A stretch of 8,037 nucleotides of DNA from CAZKTS01 sp964555735 (GTDB taxonomy: Bacteria > Actinomycetota > Acidimicrobiia > IMCC26256 > PALSA-555), in assembly GCA_964555735.1 (NCBI GenBank), contig CAZKTS010000087.1, positions 1 to 8,037 of the forward strand, written 5' to 3'. Of this stretch, positions 1 through 6,484 are shown one piece after another (the stretch's first letter is position 1; every line of letters starts with the position of its first letter). The notes beneath the pieces were generated by a model. The model searched no databases. It saw only the letters and a list, made by a program, of their open reading frames with translations, and was not told the origin of the DNA. Both the position numbers and the translations under genes were made by a program.

Positions 1-989
1 TGGTCCTTGACCGCGGGCGAGAACAGCGCGGCGGTGCTCGAGAGTGAGAACCAGGACGAGACGTCGAGGTCGGCCACCCCGGGCTCGTCGAGCGCTTCGA
101 GGATCGGCCGCGCCATCGCGTCGCCGGTGATCATGACCGCGTTGATCTTCTCCTCGGCGATCAGCTCGAAGACCCGCCGGCCCTCGAACTTGGCGGTGAG
201 CACGACGGTGTTGCCGACGAAGCTCTGGCCCATCACGCCCCACTGCGTCGCGCCGTGCATGAGCGGCGCGATGGGCATCATCACCGTCGGGCCCGCGGCC
301 TCCTTCGCGCGCTCGACGAAGCGGCCGGGGTGGGTCACCCGCTCACCGGTGACGACGTCGATGCCGCCGCCGAGCGCGAAGAGCACGTCCTCGTGACGCC
401 ACACGACGCCCTTGGGCATGCCGGTCGTGCCGCCCGTGTAGAGGATGTAGTGGTCGTCGCTCGAGCGCGGACCGAAGTCGCGCTCGGGCGAGCCGGACGC
501 CATCGCGTCCTCGTACGGGGTGGAGTCCAGGTCGCCGAGGTCGGCGCCGCTGCCGTCCTCGATGACGATCGAGTGGGTGAGCAGGGGCAGGCGGTCGAGC
601 ACCTTGGCCACCCGGGGGGCGAACTCGCGCTGGTAGACGAGGGCCTTCAGGTCGGCGTTGTCGAAGAGGTAGGAGAGCTCGTCCTCGACGTAGCGGTAGT
701 TGATGTTGACCCACACGGCCCGCAGCTTGAAGACCGCCCAGAGCGTCTCGACCCACTCGACCGAGTTGTAGGCGTAGATGCCGACGTGGTCCCCGGGGCC
801 GACGCCGTGCGCCGCGAGGTGGTGGGCGAGGCGGTTGGCCCGCTCCTCCATCTCGGCGTACGTGCGGCGCTTGCCCTCGGCGACGAGGTACAGGCGGTCG
901 GGGAACGCGTCGACCGCTCGCTCGAAGAGGTCGGCCAGGTTGTACTGGGGCGAGCTCGCGTCGGGGGTGTCGGTGCTGGAGGCGGTCAC
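1..989 (-). CDS. FadD-type acyl-CoA synthetase (AMP-forming), 3' end beyond window
   Basis: Adenylate-forming ligase that would activate a carboxylic acid to its CoA thioester via an acyl-AMP, probably in the cytosol. The first 329 residues are visible and the C-terminal lid domain lies off the left edge. The ATP-binding P-loop (A3) YTGGTTGMPKG is at residues 184-194, followed by the WRHEDV stretch seen in mycobacterial FadD19/FadD17-like ligases. A second conserved region, FSLSSTAALFSP, is near residues 314-325, close to the right edge of the visible N-terminal domain. The start is GTG at 989-987: the N-terminal family homology begins about 15 residues in (YNLADLFERAVDAFPD), there is no obvious ribosome binding site, and a TACATT box lies 8 nt upstream, so the message may be leaderless. 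The neighbouring acyl-CoA dehydrogenase and Rv3520c-like oxidoreductase suggest steroid or branched side-chain activation. The family is secure; the substrate is inferred. Confidence 0.93.
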   Translation of the reverse strand, partial: MTASSTDTPDASSPQYNLADLFERAVDAFPDRLYLVAEGKRRTYAEMEERANRLAHHLAAHGVGPGDHVGIYAYNSVEWVETLWAVFKLRAVWVNINYRYVEDELSYLFDNADLKALVYQREFAPRVAKVLDRLPLLTHSIVIEDGSGADLGDLDSTPYEDAMASGSPERDFGPRSSDDHYILYTGGTTGMPKGVVWRHEDVLFALGGGIDVVTGERVTHPGRFVERAKEAAGPTVMMPIAPLMHGATQWGVMGQSFVGNTVVLTAKFEGRRVFELIAEEKINAVMITGDAMARPILEALDEPGVADLDVSSWFSLSSTAALFSPAVKD

Positions 990-997
990 GGCGGCCG

Positions 998-1028
998 AAT
1001 GTAGCCGCGGCACCTGACGCCTCGTCAG
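998..1028 (-). promoter_or_regulatory. Putative leaderless promoter of the CoA ligase with overlapping palindrome
   Basis: Read on the minus strand, TACATT (1003-998, fits TANNNT) lies 8 nt before the GTG start at 989, the spacing expected when transcription begins at the start codon. A CTGACG element (1028-1023), 4/6 to TTGACA, lies 19 bp upstream of it. That element is one arm of the inverted repeat CTGACG-CCT-CGTCAG (1014-1028), so a bound repressor would block the -35 region. Promoter and operator are pattern-based inferences. Confidence 0.45.
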
Positions 1029-1040
1029 ATCGCGCTTCGC

Positions 1041-1089
1041 GGAGAGCCCAGGGGGCAACCGATGCCCCCCACGCTCTCCGCCAACGGGG
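1041..1089. repeat. Hairpin repeat, copy 1 (49 bp, REP-like)
   Basis: On the plus strand, GGAGAGC (1041-1047) pairs with GCTCTCC (1073-1079) and GGGGGCA (1051-1057) pairs with TGCCCCC (1063-1069). These two 7-bp stems are separated by a 3x3 internal loop (CCA opposite CAC) and capped by the 5-nt loop ACCGA. A tail GCCAACGGGG follows. It matches copy 2 at 46 of 49 positions. No T-tract follows on either strand, so it is not a classical intrinsic terminator. It lies between two co-directional minus-strand genes. Confidence 0.85.
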
Positions 1090-1103
1090 TCGATGAGCGT
1101 GGT

Positions 1104-1152
1104 GGAGAGCCGAGGGGGCAGCCAATGCCCCCCACGCTCTCCGCCAACGGGG
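1104..1152. repeat. Hairpin repeat, copy 2 (49 bp, REP-like)
   Basis: Direct repeat of 1041-1089 at a 63-bp offset, with the same two-stem architecture: GGAGAGC/GCTCTCC and GGGGGCA/TGCCCCC, internal loop CGA opposite CAC, terminal loop GCCAA. The three differences from copy 1 (offsets 9, 18 and 21) all fall in unpaired positions. The copies are separated by a 14-bp unique spacer (1090-1103). Copy 2 ends 12 bp short of the stop codon of the LLM oxidoreductase, so in the minus-strand transcript it would form 3'-UTR hairpins of that gene. Confidence 0.85.
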
Positions 1153-1164
1153 GAGGTGGAGGGG

Positions 1165-2178
1165 TCAGCGGGTGAGGTCGGCCATGACGCGCATGGTGTC
1201 GGGGTCGTTGCCGCCGAGGAGGATGGTGGTGACGGGCGTGGCGCGCCATGCCTCGAGGCGCTCGGCGATGCGCTCCTTCGGGCCCACCAACGAGATCTCG
1301 TCGGCGAACGCGTCGGGTACGGCGAGGATGGCCTCCTCCCGCTTGCCCTCGAAGAACAGGTCCTGGATGCGGTGGGCCTCCTCCTCGTACCCCATCCGCG
1401 CCATGAGCTCGGTGTGGAAGTTCTTGGTCTTGGCGCCCATGCCGCCGATGTAGAAGCCGAGCGTCGCCTTCACGGGGAAGAGTGCGGTGGCGACGTCGTC
1501 GGCCACCTGCGTGAAGACGTTCACCGCGATCTCGAAGCCGGGCTTCGCGCCGCGGAGCTGCTCCTCGTAGACCTCGGGCCGGTACGGGGAGTAGTAGAGC
1601 GGGACCCAACCGTCGGCGATCTCGGCCGCGAGCGCGACGTTCTTGGGCCCCTCGGCGCCGAGCAGGATCGGGATGTCGCCCCGGAGCGGGTGGGTGATCA
1701 TCTTGAGCGGCTTGCCCAGACCCACCGCGCCCTCGCCGGTGTAGGGGAGTGGATAGTGCGGGCCGGGTGCCGCGACCGGCTCCTCGCGCGCCAGCGCGTC
1801 GCGGATGATCTGGATGTACTCGCGGGTGCGCGCGAGGGGCTTGCCGAAAGGCCGGCCGTACCAGCCTTCGACCACCTGGGGCCCGCTCACCCCGATGCCG
1901 AGCATCGCCCGGCCGTCCGAGAGCCCGTCGAGGGTCATGGCGTGCATGGCCATCGCGGTCGGGGTGCGGGCCGCGACCTGCGCGATGCCGGTGGCGAGCC
2001 GCACACGGCTCGTGGCCGCCGCAACCGCGGCGAGCGGCGAGAACGCGTCGGAGCTCCACGACTCGCCCGTCCAGACCGAGTCGAACCCGAGGTCCTCGGC
2101 GTTGGTCGCCGCCGCGACCAGGTCACGCGCCGATCGCGGCGCCGCGGTCCAGTACCCGAACTGCAGTCCCAGCTTCAT
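1165..2178 (-). CDS. LLM-class F420-dependent oxidoreductase (Rv3520c-like)
   Basis: Complete 337-residue luciferase-like TIM-barrel flavin/F420 oxidoreductase. It would transfer hydride to or from coenzyme F420 on an unidentified organic substrate. The N-terminus MKLGLQFGYW, LGIGVSGPQVVEGWYGRPFG around residues 93-112, the LPYTGEGAVGLGKPLK segment near 144-159, and ILLGAEGPKNVALAAEIADGW at 171-191 are characteristic of the subfamily typified by M. tuberculosis Rv3520c, whose gene sits in the cholesterol catabolic region near fadD19 and kshA. The ATG start is supported by an AGGGGA ribosome binding site 7-8 nt upstream. It begins 33 bp after the acyl-CoA dehydrogenase stop on the same strand, so the two are probably one transcript. 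F420 (rather than FMN) use is by family analogy. Family assignment is strong; substrate and reaction are unknown. Confidence 0.95.
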   Translation of the reverse strand: MKLGLQFGYWTAAPRSARDLVAAATNAEDLGFDSVWTGESWSSDAFSPLAAVAAATSRVRLATGIAQVAARTPTAMAMHAMTLDGLSDGRAMLGIGVSGPQVVEGWYGRPFGKPLARTREYIQIIRDALAREEPVAAPGPHYPLPYTGEGAVGLGKPLKMITHPLRGDIPILLGAEGPKNVALAAEIADGWVPLYYSPYRPEVYEEQLRGAKPGFEIAVNVFTQVADDVATALFPVKATLGFYIGGMGAKTKNFHTELMARMGYEEEAHRIQDLFFEGKREEAILAVPDAFADEISLVGPKERIAERLEAWRATPVTTILLGGNDPDTMRVMADLTR

Positions 2179-2211
2179 GGTCGATTCCCCTGCTCCATGG
2201 CACGACGGTAG

Positions 2212-3450
2212 TCACGCGAGCTCGCGGAAGGGGAGGTCGCGGTCGACGCGGGGCTCGGGCGGCAGACCCAGCGCGCGCTCACCGATCATCGTGCGGTGGA
2301 TCTCGTCGGTGCCACCGCCGATGCTCGCCCAGAAGCGGTTGAGGGCGAACGTTCCCCAGAACCCGCCGCGCGGCGCGTCGGCGCCGGCGAGCATCGCGTC
2401 GGGCCCGAGCAGTCGCAGCGCGGTCTCGCCCTTGGCCGCGCGGTCCCGTGACCACAGCACCTTCAGCACCGAGCCGTCGAGGCGCGGCGCGCGCCCGGCG
2501 AGCAGGTCGGTCTGGACCCGGTCGCGCAGCCAGCCGAGGACGCGCTCGCGCGTGACGGCCCGCGCCAGGTCCTGGCGCACGTGCGAGTCGTGCGTGCGAC
2601 TCACGGCGCGCGTGAGCTCGACGAGCGCGGCCGCGTCGGCCCCACCGCCGGTCGAGCCACCGATCAGCGCCGACTCGTTCGCGAGCGTCGTGCGCGCGGG
2701 TGCCCAGCCGCGGTCGACCTCGCCGACCACGTTGGCCAACGGAACGCGCACCTCGGACAGGAACACCTCGTTGAAGTGCGCGGCTCCGGTGATCTGCCGC
2801 AGAGGGCGGATGTCGATGCCAGGCGTGCGCATGTCGAGCAGCAGGTACGTGATGCCGCGGTGCTTCGGCGCGTCGACGTCGGTGCGCGCGAGCAGGATGG
2901 CGAAGTCGGCGTGGCGCGCGCCCGACGTCCAGACCTTCTGGCCGTCCACCACCAGCTCGTCGCCGTCGCGCACCGCGCGCGTGCGCAGGTTGGCGAGGTC
3001 CGACCCGGCCCCGGGCTCGCTGAAGAGCTGGCACCAGACCTCGTCGCCGCGGAGCAACGGCGGCAGGTAGCGCGCGCACTGCTCGGGGGTGCCGTGCGCG
3101 AGGAGCGTCGGTCCGACGAGCGCGATCGTCGACGCGAGGAATCCCGACGAGACGTCGAACGGCGCGAGCTCTTGCTGGAACGCGACGGCCTCTGCCGGCG
3201 TGCCGCCCCGACCCCCGACCTCGACGGGCCAGGTGATCCCGGCCCAGCCGCCGTCGGCCAGCGTGCGCTGCCACGCCCGGCAGCGCTCGAAGTACTCGCA
3301 CTCCGCCTCCCACGAGGCGTCGCGCGGGCCGTTCGACCAGTCGTCGGCGCCGGTCCGGAGGGGGGCGTGCTCGGCGAGCCAGGCGCGCGCCGCGAGCCGG
3401 AAGTCGGCGAGCGAGTCGGGTGTGGGAGGAGAGTCTGGACAGATGTCCAG
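2212..3450 (-). CDS. Acyl-CoA dehydrogenase, start codon unresolved
   Basis: FAD-dependent alpha,beta-desaturation of an acyl-CoA thioester. Counting from an in-frame CTG at 3450-3448 gives 412 residues, normal for the family. The all-alpha N-domain is visible from DFRLAARAWLAEHAP (residues 16-30), then GITWPVEVGGRGG (71-83), the middle beta-domain CQLFSEPGAGSD (140-151) and KVWTSGA (172-178), and the C-terminal IGGGTDEIHR (377-386) with IGERALGLP after it. The frame is closed upstream by a TAG at 3456-3454, and no ATG, GTG or TTG occurs in frame until a TTG at 3057, which would delete the whole N-terminal domain. The real start is therefore probably CTG at 3450 or another rare codon (ATC at 3444-3442), unless there is a sequence error. 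At the place of the medium-chain-type catalytic Glu (YEGT) there is Gly. Followed by the LLM oxidoreductase 33 bp later. The family is certain; the 5' end is not. Confidence 0.9.
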   Translation of the reverse strand: MDICPDSPPTPDSLADFRLAARAWLAEHAPLRTGADDWSNGPRDASWEAECEYFERCRAWQRTLADGGWAGITWPVEVGGRGGTPAEAVAFQQELAPFDVSSGFLASTIALVGPTLLAHGTPEQCARYLPPLLRGDEVWCQLFSEPGAGSDLANLRTRAVRDGDELVVDGQKVWTSGARHADFAILLARTDVDAPKHRGITYLLLDMRTPGIDIRPLRQITGAAHFNEVFLSEVRVPLANVVGEVDRGWAPARTTLANESALIGGSTGGGADAAALVELTRAVSRTHDSHVRQDLARAVTRERVLGWLRDRVQTDLLAGRAPRLDGSVLKVLWSRDRAAKGETALRLLGPDAMLAGADAPRGGFWGTFALNRFWASIGGGTDEIHRTMIGERALGLPPEPRVDRDLPFRELA

Positions 3451-3455
3451 ACTCT
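3430..3455. promoter_or_regulatory. 26-bp palindromic operator in the divergent spacer
   Basis: Perfect inverted repeat: 12-bp arm AGAGTCTGGACA (3430-3441), 2-nt centre GA, and the exact reverse complement (3444-3455). The size and symmetry fit a TetR-family operator. It covers the -35 and spacer of the rightward promoter and reaches into the open frame of the acyl-CoA dehydrogenase, so one bound dimer pair could control both directions. The TetR encoded at 6481-7083 in the same operon is the natural candidate ligand. The palindrome is seen directly; the binding partner is inferred. Confidence 0.75.
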
Positions 3456-3472
3456 ATCTAGGGTCGGACTCG
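3436..3472 (+). promoter_or_regulatory. Leaderless promoter of the MetE-like/Rieske operon
   Basis: TGGACA (3436-3441; 5 of 6 to TTGACA), then exactly 17 bp, then TAGGGT (3459-3464; TANNNT), then 7 bp to the G of GTG at 3472. This places the transcription start at the start codon, the usual leaderless arrangement in actinobacteria. No ribosome binding site precedes the GTG, in agreement. The -35 lies inside the 26-bp palindrome, which predicts repression by occlusion. Confidence 0.6.
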
Positions 3473-4557
3473 TGCTCCTGCCCGCGACGATGGTCGGGTC
3501 GTATCCGCGCCCCCGCTGGTTCACCCAGCAGCTCGGCGGCCGCGACGTGCTCGAGGCGTTCAAGTGGGTCGAGCACGAGGAGGCGTACCGCGACGCCACG
3601 CGGGCCGTGCTCGCCGACCAGGAGCGCGCGGGTCTCGACCTCGTCACCGACGGCCAGATGTGGTTCGACGACCTCCACATGGGCATCGGCTCGTTCTTCT
3701 GGTACTGGTTCGAGCGCATCCCGGGCTTCGCGCCGGAGATGGTGCTCCACCGCAACCGTGACCGGGCGAGCAGCCGCGACGTCTTCGTCATGGACGAGGC
3801 GGGCTCGGCGATCCTGCGCGGCCCGGTCGAGCGGGGCCCGCTGCGGCTCGCGTACCTGTACTCGCTCGCGCAGGGCATGACCGATCGGCCGGTGAAGGCG
3901 TCGGTCGGCGCGGGTCCGTGCCAGCTCTCGGGGCTCGTGCACTTCGAGGCCGGGCCGATCCGCGACCGCTACGAGCTCTCCGCCGCGCTCGCCGAGATCT
4001 TCAACGCCGAGATGCTCGAGCTCCAGGACGCCGGGTGCACACACATCCAGTACGAGGACCTCGGTGCCTGGACGCCCAACCTCACCGGCGACGCCGACTT
4101 CGCGTGGGTGACCGACACGGTCAACCGGGTGCTCGACGGCGTGACCGCACGCACCGCATGGCACTTCTGTCTCGGGAACGCATGGGGCAATCGCCTCGAC
4201 GCCCTCGTGCGTGGTGGGTACGGAGAGGTGCTGCCGCACTACTTCGACGTCCAGGTGCAGGAGCTCACCCTCGACTTCGCGTGCCGCGAGATGGCCGACG
4301 CCGCGCTGCTCGAGAAGATCCCCGAGCACTTCGACCTCGGCATCGGCGTGGTGGACGTGCGCAACCTCGAGATCGAGTCGCCCGAGCAGGTCGCGGCGCG
4401 GATCCGCACCGTGCTCGAGCACGTCGAACCGGAGCGCCTCACCGTCACGACCGACTGCGGGATGAAGCAGCTGCCGCGCCCGGTCGCGGCGGGCAAGCTC
4501 GCTTCGCTCGTCGCCGGCGCGGCGATCGTGCGCGCCGAGCTCGAGGGCACCTCGTGA
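3472..4557 (+). CDS. MetE-type C-terminal-domain protein (zinc-dependent methyl or thiol transferase)
   Basis: A 361-residue stand-alone homologue of the catalytic half of cobalamin-independent methionine synthase. The family also contains archaeal core MetE and epoxyalkane:coenzyme M transferase; all use a zinc-activated thiolate as nucleophile. The start (GTG, 3472) gives VLLPATMVGSYPRPRW, matching the typical family N-terminus; an in-frame ATG at 3490 would cut into it. The zinc-site motif is present as HFC (H231, C233) and TDCG (C329). The Glu ligand of MetE aligns best with D268 (LTLDFACR), although E264 is close. TDGQMWFDDLH (59-69) corresponds to the family's TDGE region, and GVVDVRNLEIESPEQVAARI (292-311) is a well-conserved barrel segment. 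There is no N-terminal MetE half. It heads a coupled operon with a Rieske oxygenase and a SAM methyltransferase. Genuine methionine synthesis is possible but a specialised substrate seems likelier. Confidence 0.88.
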   Translation: MLLPATMVGSYPRPRWFTQQLGGRDVLEAFKWVEHEEAYRDATRAVLADQERAGLDLVTDGQMWFDDLHMGIGSFFWYWFERIPGFAPEMVLHRNRDRASSRDVFVMDEAGSAILRGPVERGPLRLAYLYSLAQGMTDRPVKASVGAGPCQLSGLVHFEAGPIRDRYELSAALAEIFNAEMLELQDAGCTHIQYEDLGAWTPNLTGDADFAWVTDTVNRVLDGVTARTAWHFCLGNAWGNRLDALVRGGYGEVLPHYFDVQVQELTLDFACREMADAALLEKIPEHFDLGIGVVDVRNLEIESPEQVAARIRTVLEHVEPERLTVTTDCGMKQLPRPVAAGKLASLVAGAAIVRAELEGTS

Positions 4558-5687
4558 GCAGCGACCCGGACCGCGTCGACTTCACCGCATCGATGAGCGC
4601 GCGCGTGCGCGAGTTCGACGGGCGGACCCCGTTGCAGACGCTGGCGACCCAGGGTCCGCTCCGGGAGTCGCCGCGAACGTCGATCGAGCGCTTCCCGTAC
4701 TACACGGCGTTCCCGTACGCCTGGTACTTCGCGGCGTACTCCGAGGACGTGGGCGTCGGCGACGTCGTGACCGTGCGCTGGCTCGCCCGTGATCTCGTCA
4801 TCTGGCGCGGTGAGGACGGCGCGGCCCACGTGATGGACGCGTACTGCCCGCACATGGGCGCGCACCTCGGGTACGGCGGCCGCGTCGAGGGCTGCAACCT
4901 CGTCTGTCCGTACCACTGGTGGGAGTACGACGGCGACGGCAACAACGTCAAGATCCCGTACGCCGAGCGTCCCAACCGCAAGGCGCGCGCCGGCTCGTAC
5001 CCCACGATCGACCGCAACGGGCTGATCATGTTCTGGTACCACCCGGCCGGCGCACCGCCGCAGTGGGAGATCCCCGCGCTGGCGGACCTCACCGACCCGG
5101 CCTGGGAGGCCGAGTTCCGCACCGAGTGGGATGTGCGTGCCCCCTGGCAGGAGATGGCGGAGAACGGGCCGGACTACGTGCACCTGCGCACCGTGCACGG
5201 CGCCGCGTCGGTGCCCGAGGTCGAGAGCCTCACCTACGAGGGCGCGTGCAGCCGGCTGCGCTCGAAGGTCTCCTTCGCGACGCCTCGCGGGCCGCAGGAG
5301 GGCCGTATCGACACTGACTCCTGGGGCCCGGGCTTCGCGGTCGCGCGCTTCTCCGGGATCACGCCGGCGCTGTTCGTGAACCTGACCGTCCCGGTGGACT
5401 GGGAGACCACGCGCTCGATCAAGCTCTACCGGATCCGGTCGCTCGGCGACTCCGACGAAGCGCGGGCCGCGACCCGCCGCGTCGGCGAGGCGCTCGTGCG
5501 CGACCTGCGCAAGCAGATGGACGAGGACATCGTGATCTTCGACCACAAGATCTTCGTCGACCCGCCTGCGTTGGCGCCCGACGATGGCCCGATCGTGCGC
5601 TTCCGCAAGTGGGCGCGCCAGTTCTACGTGGACGGCGACCCGCTCGCGGCCGGCCGCGCCGCGGCAGTGAACGGGGGAGAGCGATGA
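4554..5687 (+). CDS. KshA-like Rieske non-haem iron oxygenase
   Basis: Terminal oxygenase subunit of 377 residues, resembling 3-ketosteroid 9-alpha-hydroxylase KshA and the cholesterol 7-desaturase (Neverland/DAF-36) branch. It would hydroxylate a polycyclic or isoprenoid substrate with O2 and electrons from a separate reductase, which is not in this window. The Rieske [2Fe-2S] site is C98-x-H100-x17-C118-x2-H121, within DAYCPHMGAHLGYGGRV and CPYHWWEYDG. The mononuclear iron site is N204-x2-D207-x2-H210-x4-H215, with D325 (MDEDIVIF) the likely carboxylate ligand. IPYAERPNRKARAGSYP after the Rieske domain and PPQWEIP are KshA-like. The start is GTG at 4554, overlapping the preceding TGA as GTGA, with GAGGG a few bases upstream; ATG at 4593 (364 residues) is the alternative. 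The next gene overlaps by ATGA. The family is secure; steroid specificity is inferred. Confidence 0.94.
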   Translation: MSSDPDRVDFTASMSARVREFDGRTPLQTLATQGPLRESPRTSIERFPYYTAFPYAWYFAAYSEDVGVGDVVTVRWLARDLVIWRGEDGAAHVMDAYCPHMGAHLGYGGRVEGCNLVCPYHWWEYDGDGNNVKIPYAERPNRKARAGSYPTIDRNGLIMFWYHPAGAPPQWEIPALADLTDPAWEAEFRTEWDVRAPWQEMAENGPDYVHLRTVHGAASVPEVESLTYEGACSRLRSKVSFATPRGPQEGRIDTDSWGPGFAVARFSGITPALFVNLTVPVDWETTRSIKLYRIRSLGDSDEARAATRRVGEALVRDLRKQMDEDIVIFDHKIFVDPPALAPDDGPIVRFRKWARQFYVDGDPLAAGRAAAVNGGER

Positions 5688-6484
5688 CTGCGCGTCCGGA
5701 AGACGAGGTGTACACGATCGCCGAAGACGCCGAGAGCGCCCGGCGGGAGTTCGAGCGGCTGCGCGTGCTGGCGCGCTGGCGCGATCCGTCGACGATCCGC
5801 GCCCTCGAGGAGACCGGCGTCGGGCCCGGGTGGTCGTGCCACGAGGTGGGGGCCGGCGCGGGCACCATCTCGGCGTGGCTCGCCGAGCAGGTCGGTCCCA
5901 CGGGATCGGTGCTCTCGACCGACGTCGACCTGCGCTTCCACGCCGAGCCCGCGGCCAACACCGAGGTGCGGCGCCACGACATCACCACCGATCCGCTGCC
6001 GAGCGACTCGTTCGACCTCGTGCACGTCCGCGCCGTGCTCCAGCACGTGGCCGGACGCGAGCAGGCCATCGACCTGATGGTCGACTCGCTCAAGCCCGGC
6101 GGATGGCTGGTGGTCGAGGAAGCCGACATGCGTGCGTTCGAGGCGCAGCCGCTCCCCGAGCCGTTGGCGACGCTGCACCGAATCATGGTGATGGCGTCGG
6201 CGCAGCAGGAGTACCGCGAGCCCAACTTCGGCACGAGATGCCTCCGGCTCTTCCTCGACCGCGGCCTCGACGACGTCGCCGCAACCGGGCTGGTGCAGAC
6301 GATGCGCGGCGGTCAGGACAGCGCGGAGTGGTGGTTCCTGGCGGTCGAGCACGTCCGTGACCGCATCGTCGACGCCGGCGTCATGTCCGCCGATGACTTC
6401 GATGCGGCCTTGCGTGTCGCGCGCGATCCGGCGTTCGCGATGCTCGGGCCCACGTCCATCCAGATCGTCGGCCGCAAGCCGTGA
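5684..6484 (+). CDS. Class I SAM-dependent methyltransferase
   Basis: 266-residue Rossmann-fold methyltransferase of the UbiE/Methyltransf_25-like type, transferring a methyl group from S-adenosylmethionine to an unidentified acceptor. Motif I EVGAGAG is at residues 54-60, the acidic ribose-binding residue is D80 in VLSTDVD, FDLVHVRAVLQHV is at 110-122, and the post-III strand LKPGGWLVVEEAD is at 136-148. A helical extension of about 60 residues follows, probably an acceptor-site lid. The ATG overlaps the Rieske stop codon (ATGA) and is preceded by a strong GGGGGAGA ribosome binding site, which fixes the start. A longer in-frame start at 5609 would bury itself in the Rieske gene and is not needed. 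No signal peptide or membrane segment. Co-translation with the oxygenase suggests it acts on the same compound, for example O-methylating a hydroxylated product; this is inference. Confidence 0.93.
   Translation: MTARPEDEVYTIAEDAESARREFERLRVLARWRDPSTIRALEETGVGPGWSCHEVGAGAGTISAWLAEQVGPTGSVLSTDVDLRFHAEPAANTEVRRHDITTDPLPSDSFDLVHVRAVLQHVAGREQAIDLMVDSLKPGGWLVVEEADMRAFEAQPLPEPLATLHRIMVMASAQQEYREPNFGTRCLRLFLDRGLDDVAATGLVQTMRGGQDSAEWWFLAVEHVRDRIVDAGVMSADDFDAALRVARDPAFAMLGPTSIQIVGRKP

Noticed and set aside
1041..1152. CRISPR array or attachment site.
   Set aside because: Only two copies, with a 14-bp spacer, strong internal dyad symmetry, and no cas or integrase genes nearby.
1025..1164. Minus-strand frame in which the tandem repeat translates as LAESVGGIGCPLGSP twice, suggesting a repeat protein.
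   Set aside because: The frame continues antisense-style through the LLM gene out of its true reading frame; the 63-bp period being a multiple of 3 is accidental and the repeat is better explained as hairpins.
3444..3449. TGGACA on the minus strand within the palindrome as a -35 for the acyl-CoA dehydrogenase.
   Set aside because: At 17-bp spacing the -10 position reads CCCACA, so no promoter in that register; any minus-strand promoter must use TAGATA or TAGAGT with a poor -35.
2581..3471. Very long plus-strand open frame running antisense to the acyl-CoA dehydrogenase and continuing into the MetE-like gene (658 codons in all).
   Set aside because: The translation of this part is low-complexity Arg/Ala/Gly/Val typical of a GC-rich shadow frame; family homology starts only at LLPATMVGSYP, right after GTG 3472.
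3918..4553. Upstream extension of the Rieske frame through the MetE-like gene.
   Set aside because: Arg/Ala-rich shadow sequence with no homology; the GTGA overlap at 4554 with its ribosome binding site gives a normal-length Rieske protein.
4239..5546. Long minus-strand open frame opposite the Rieske gene.
   Set aside because: Composition is shadow-like (Val/Arg/Asp-rich) and the plus-strand frame carries all iron-ligand motifs in order.
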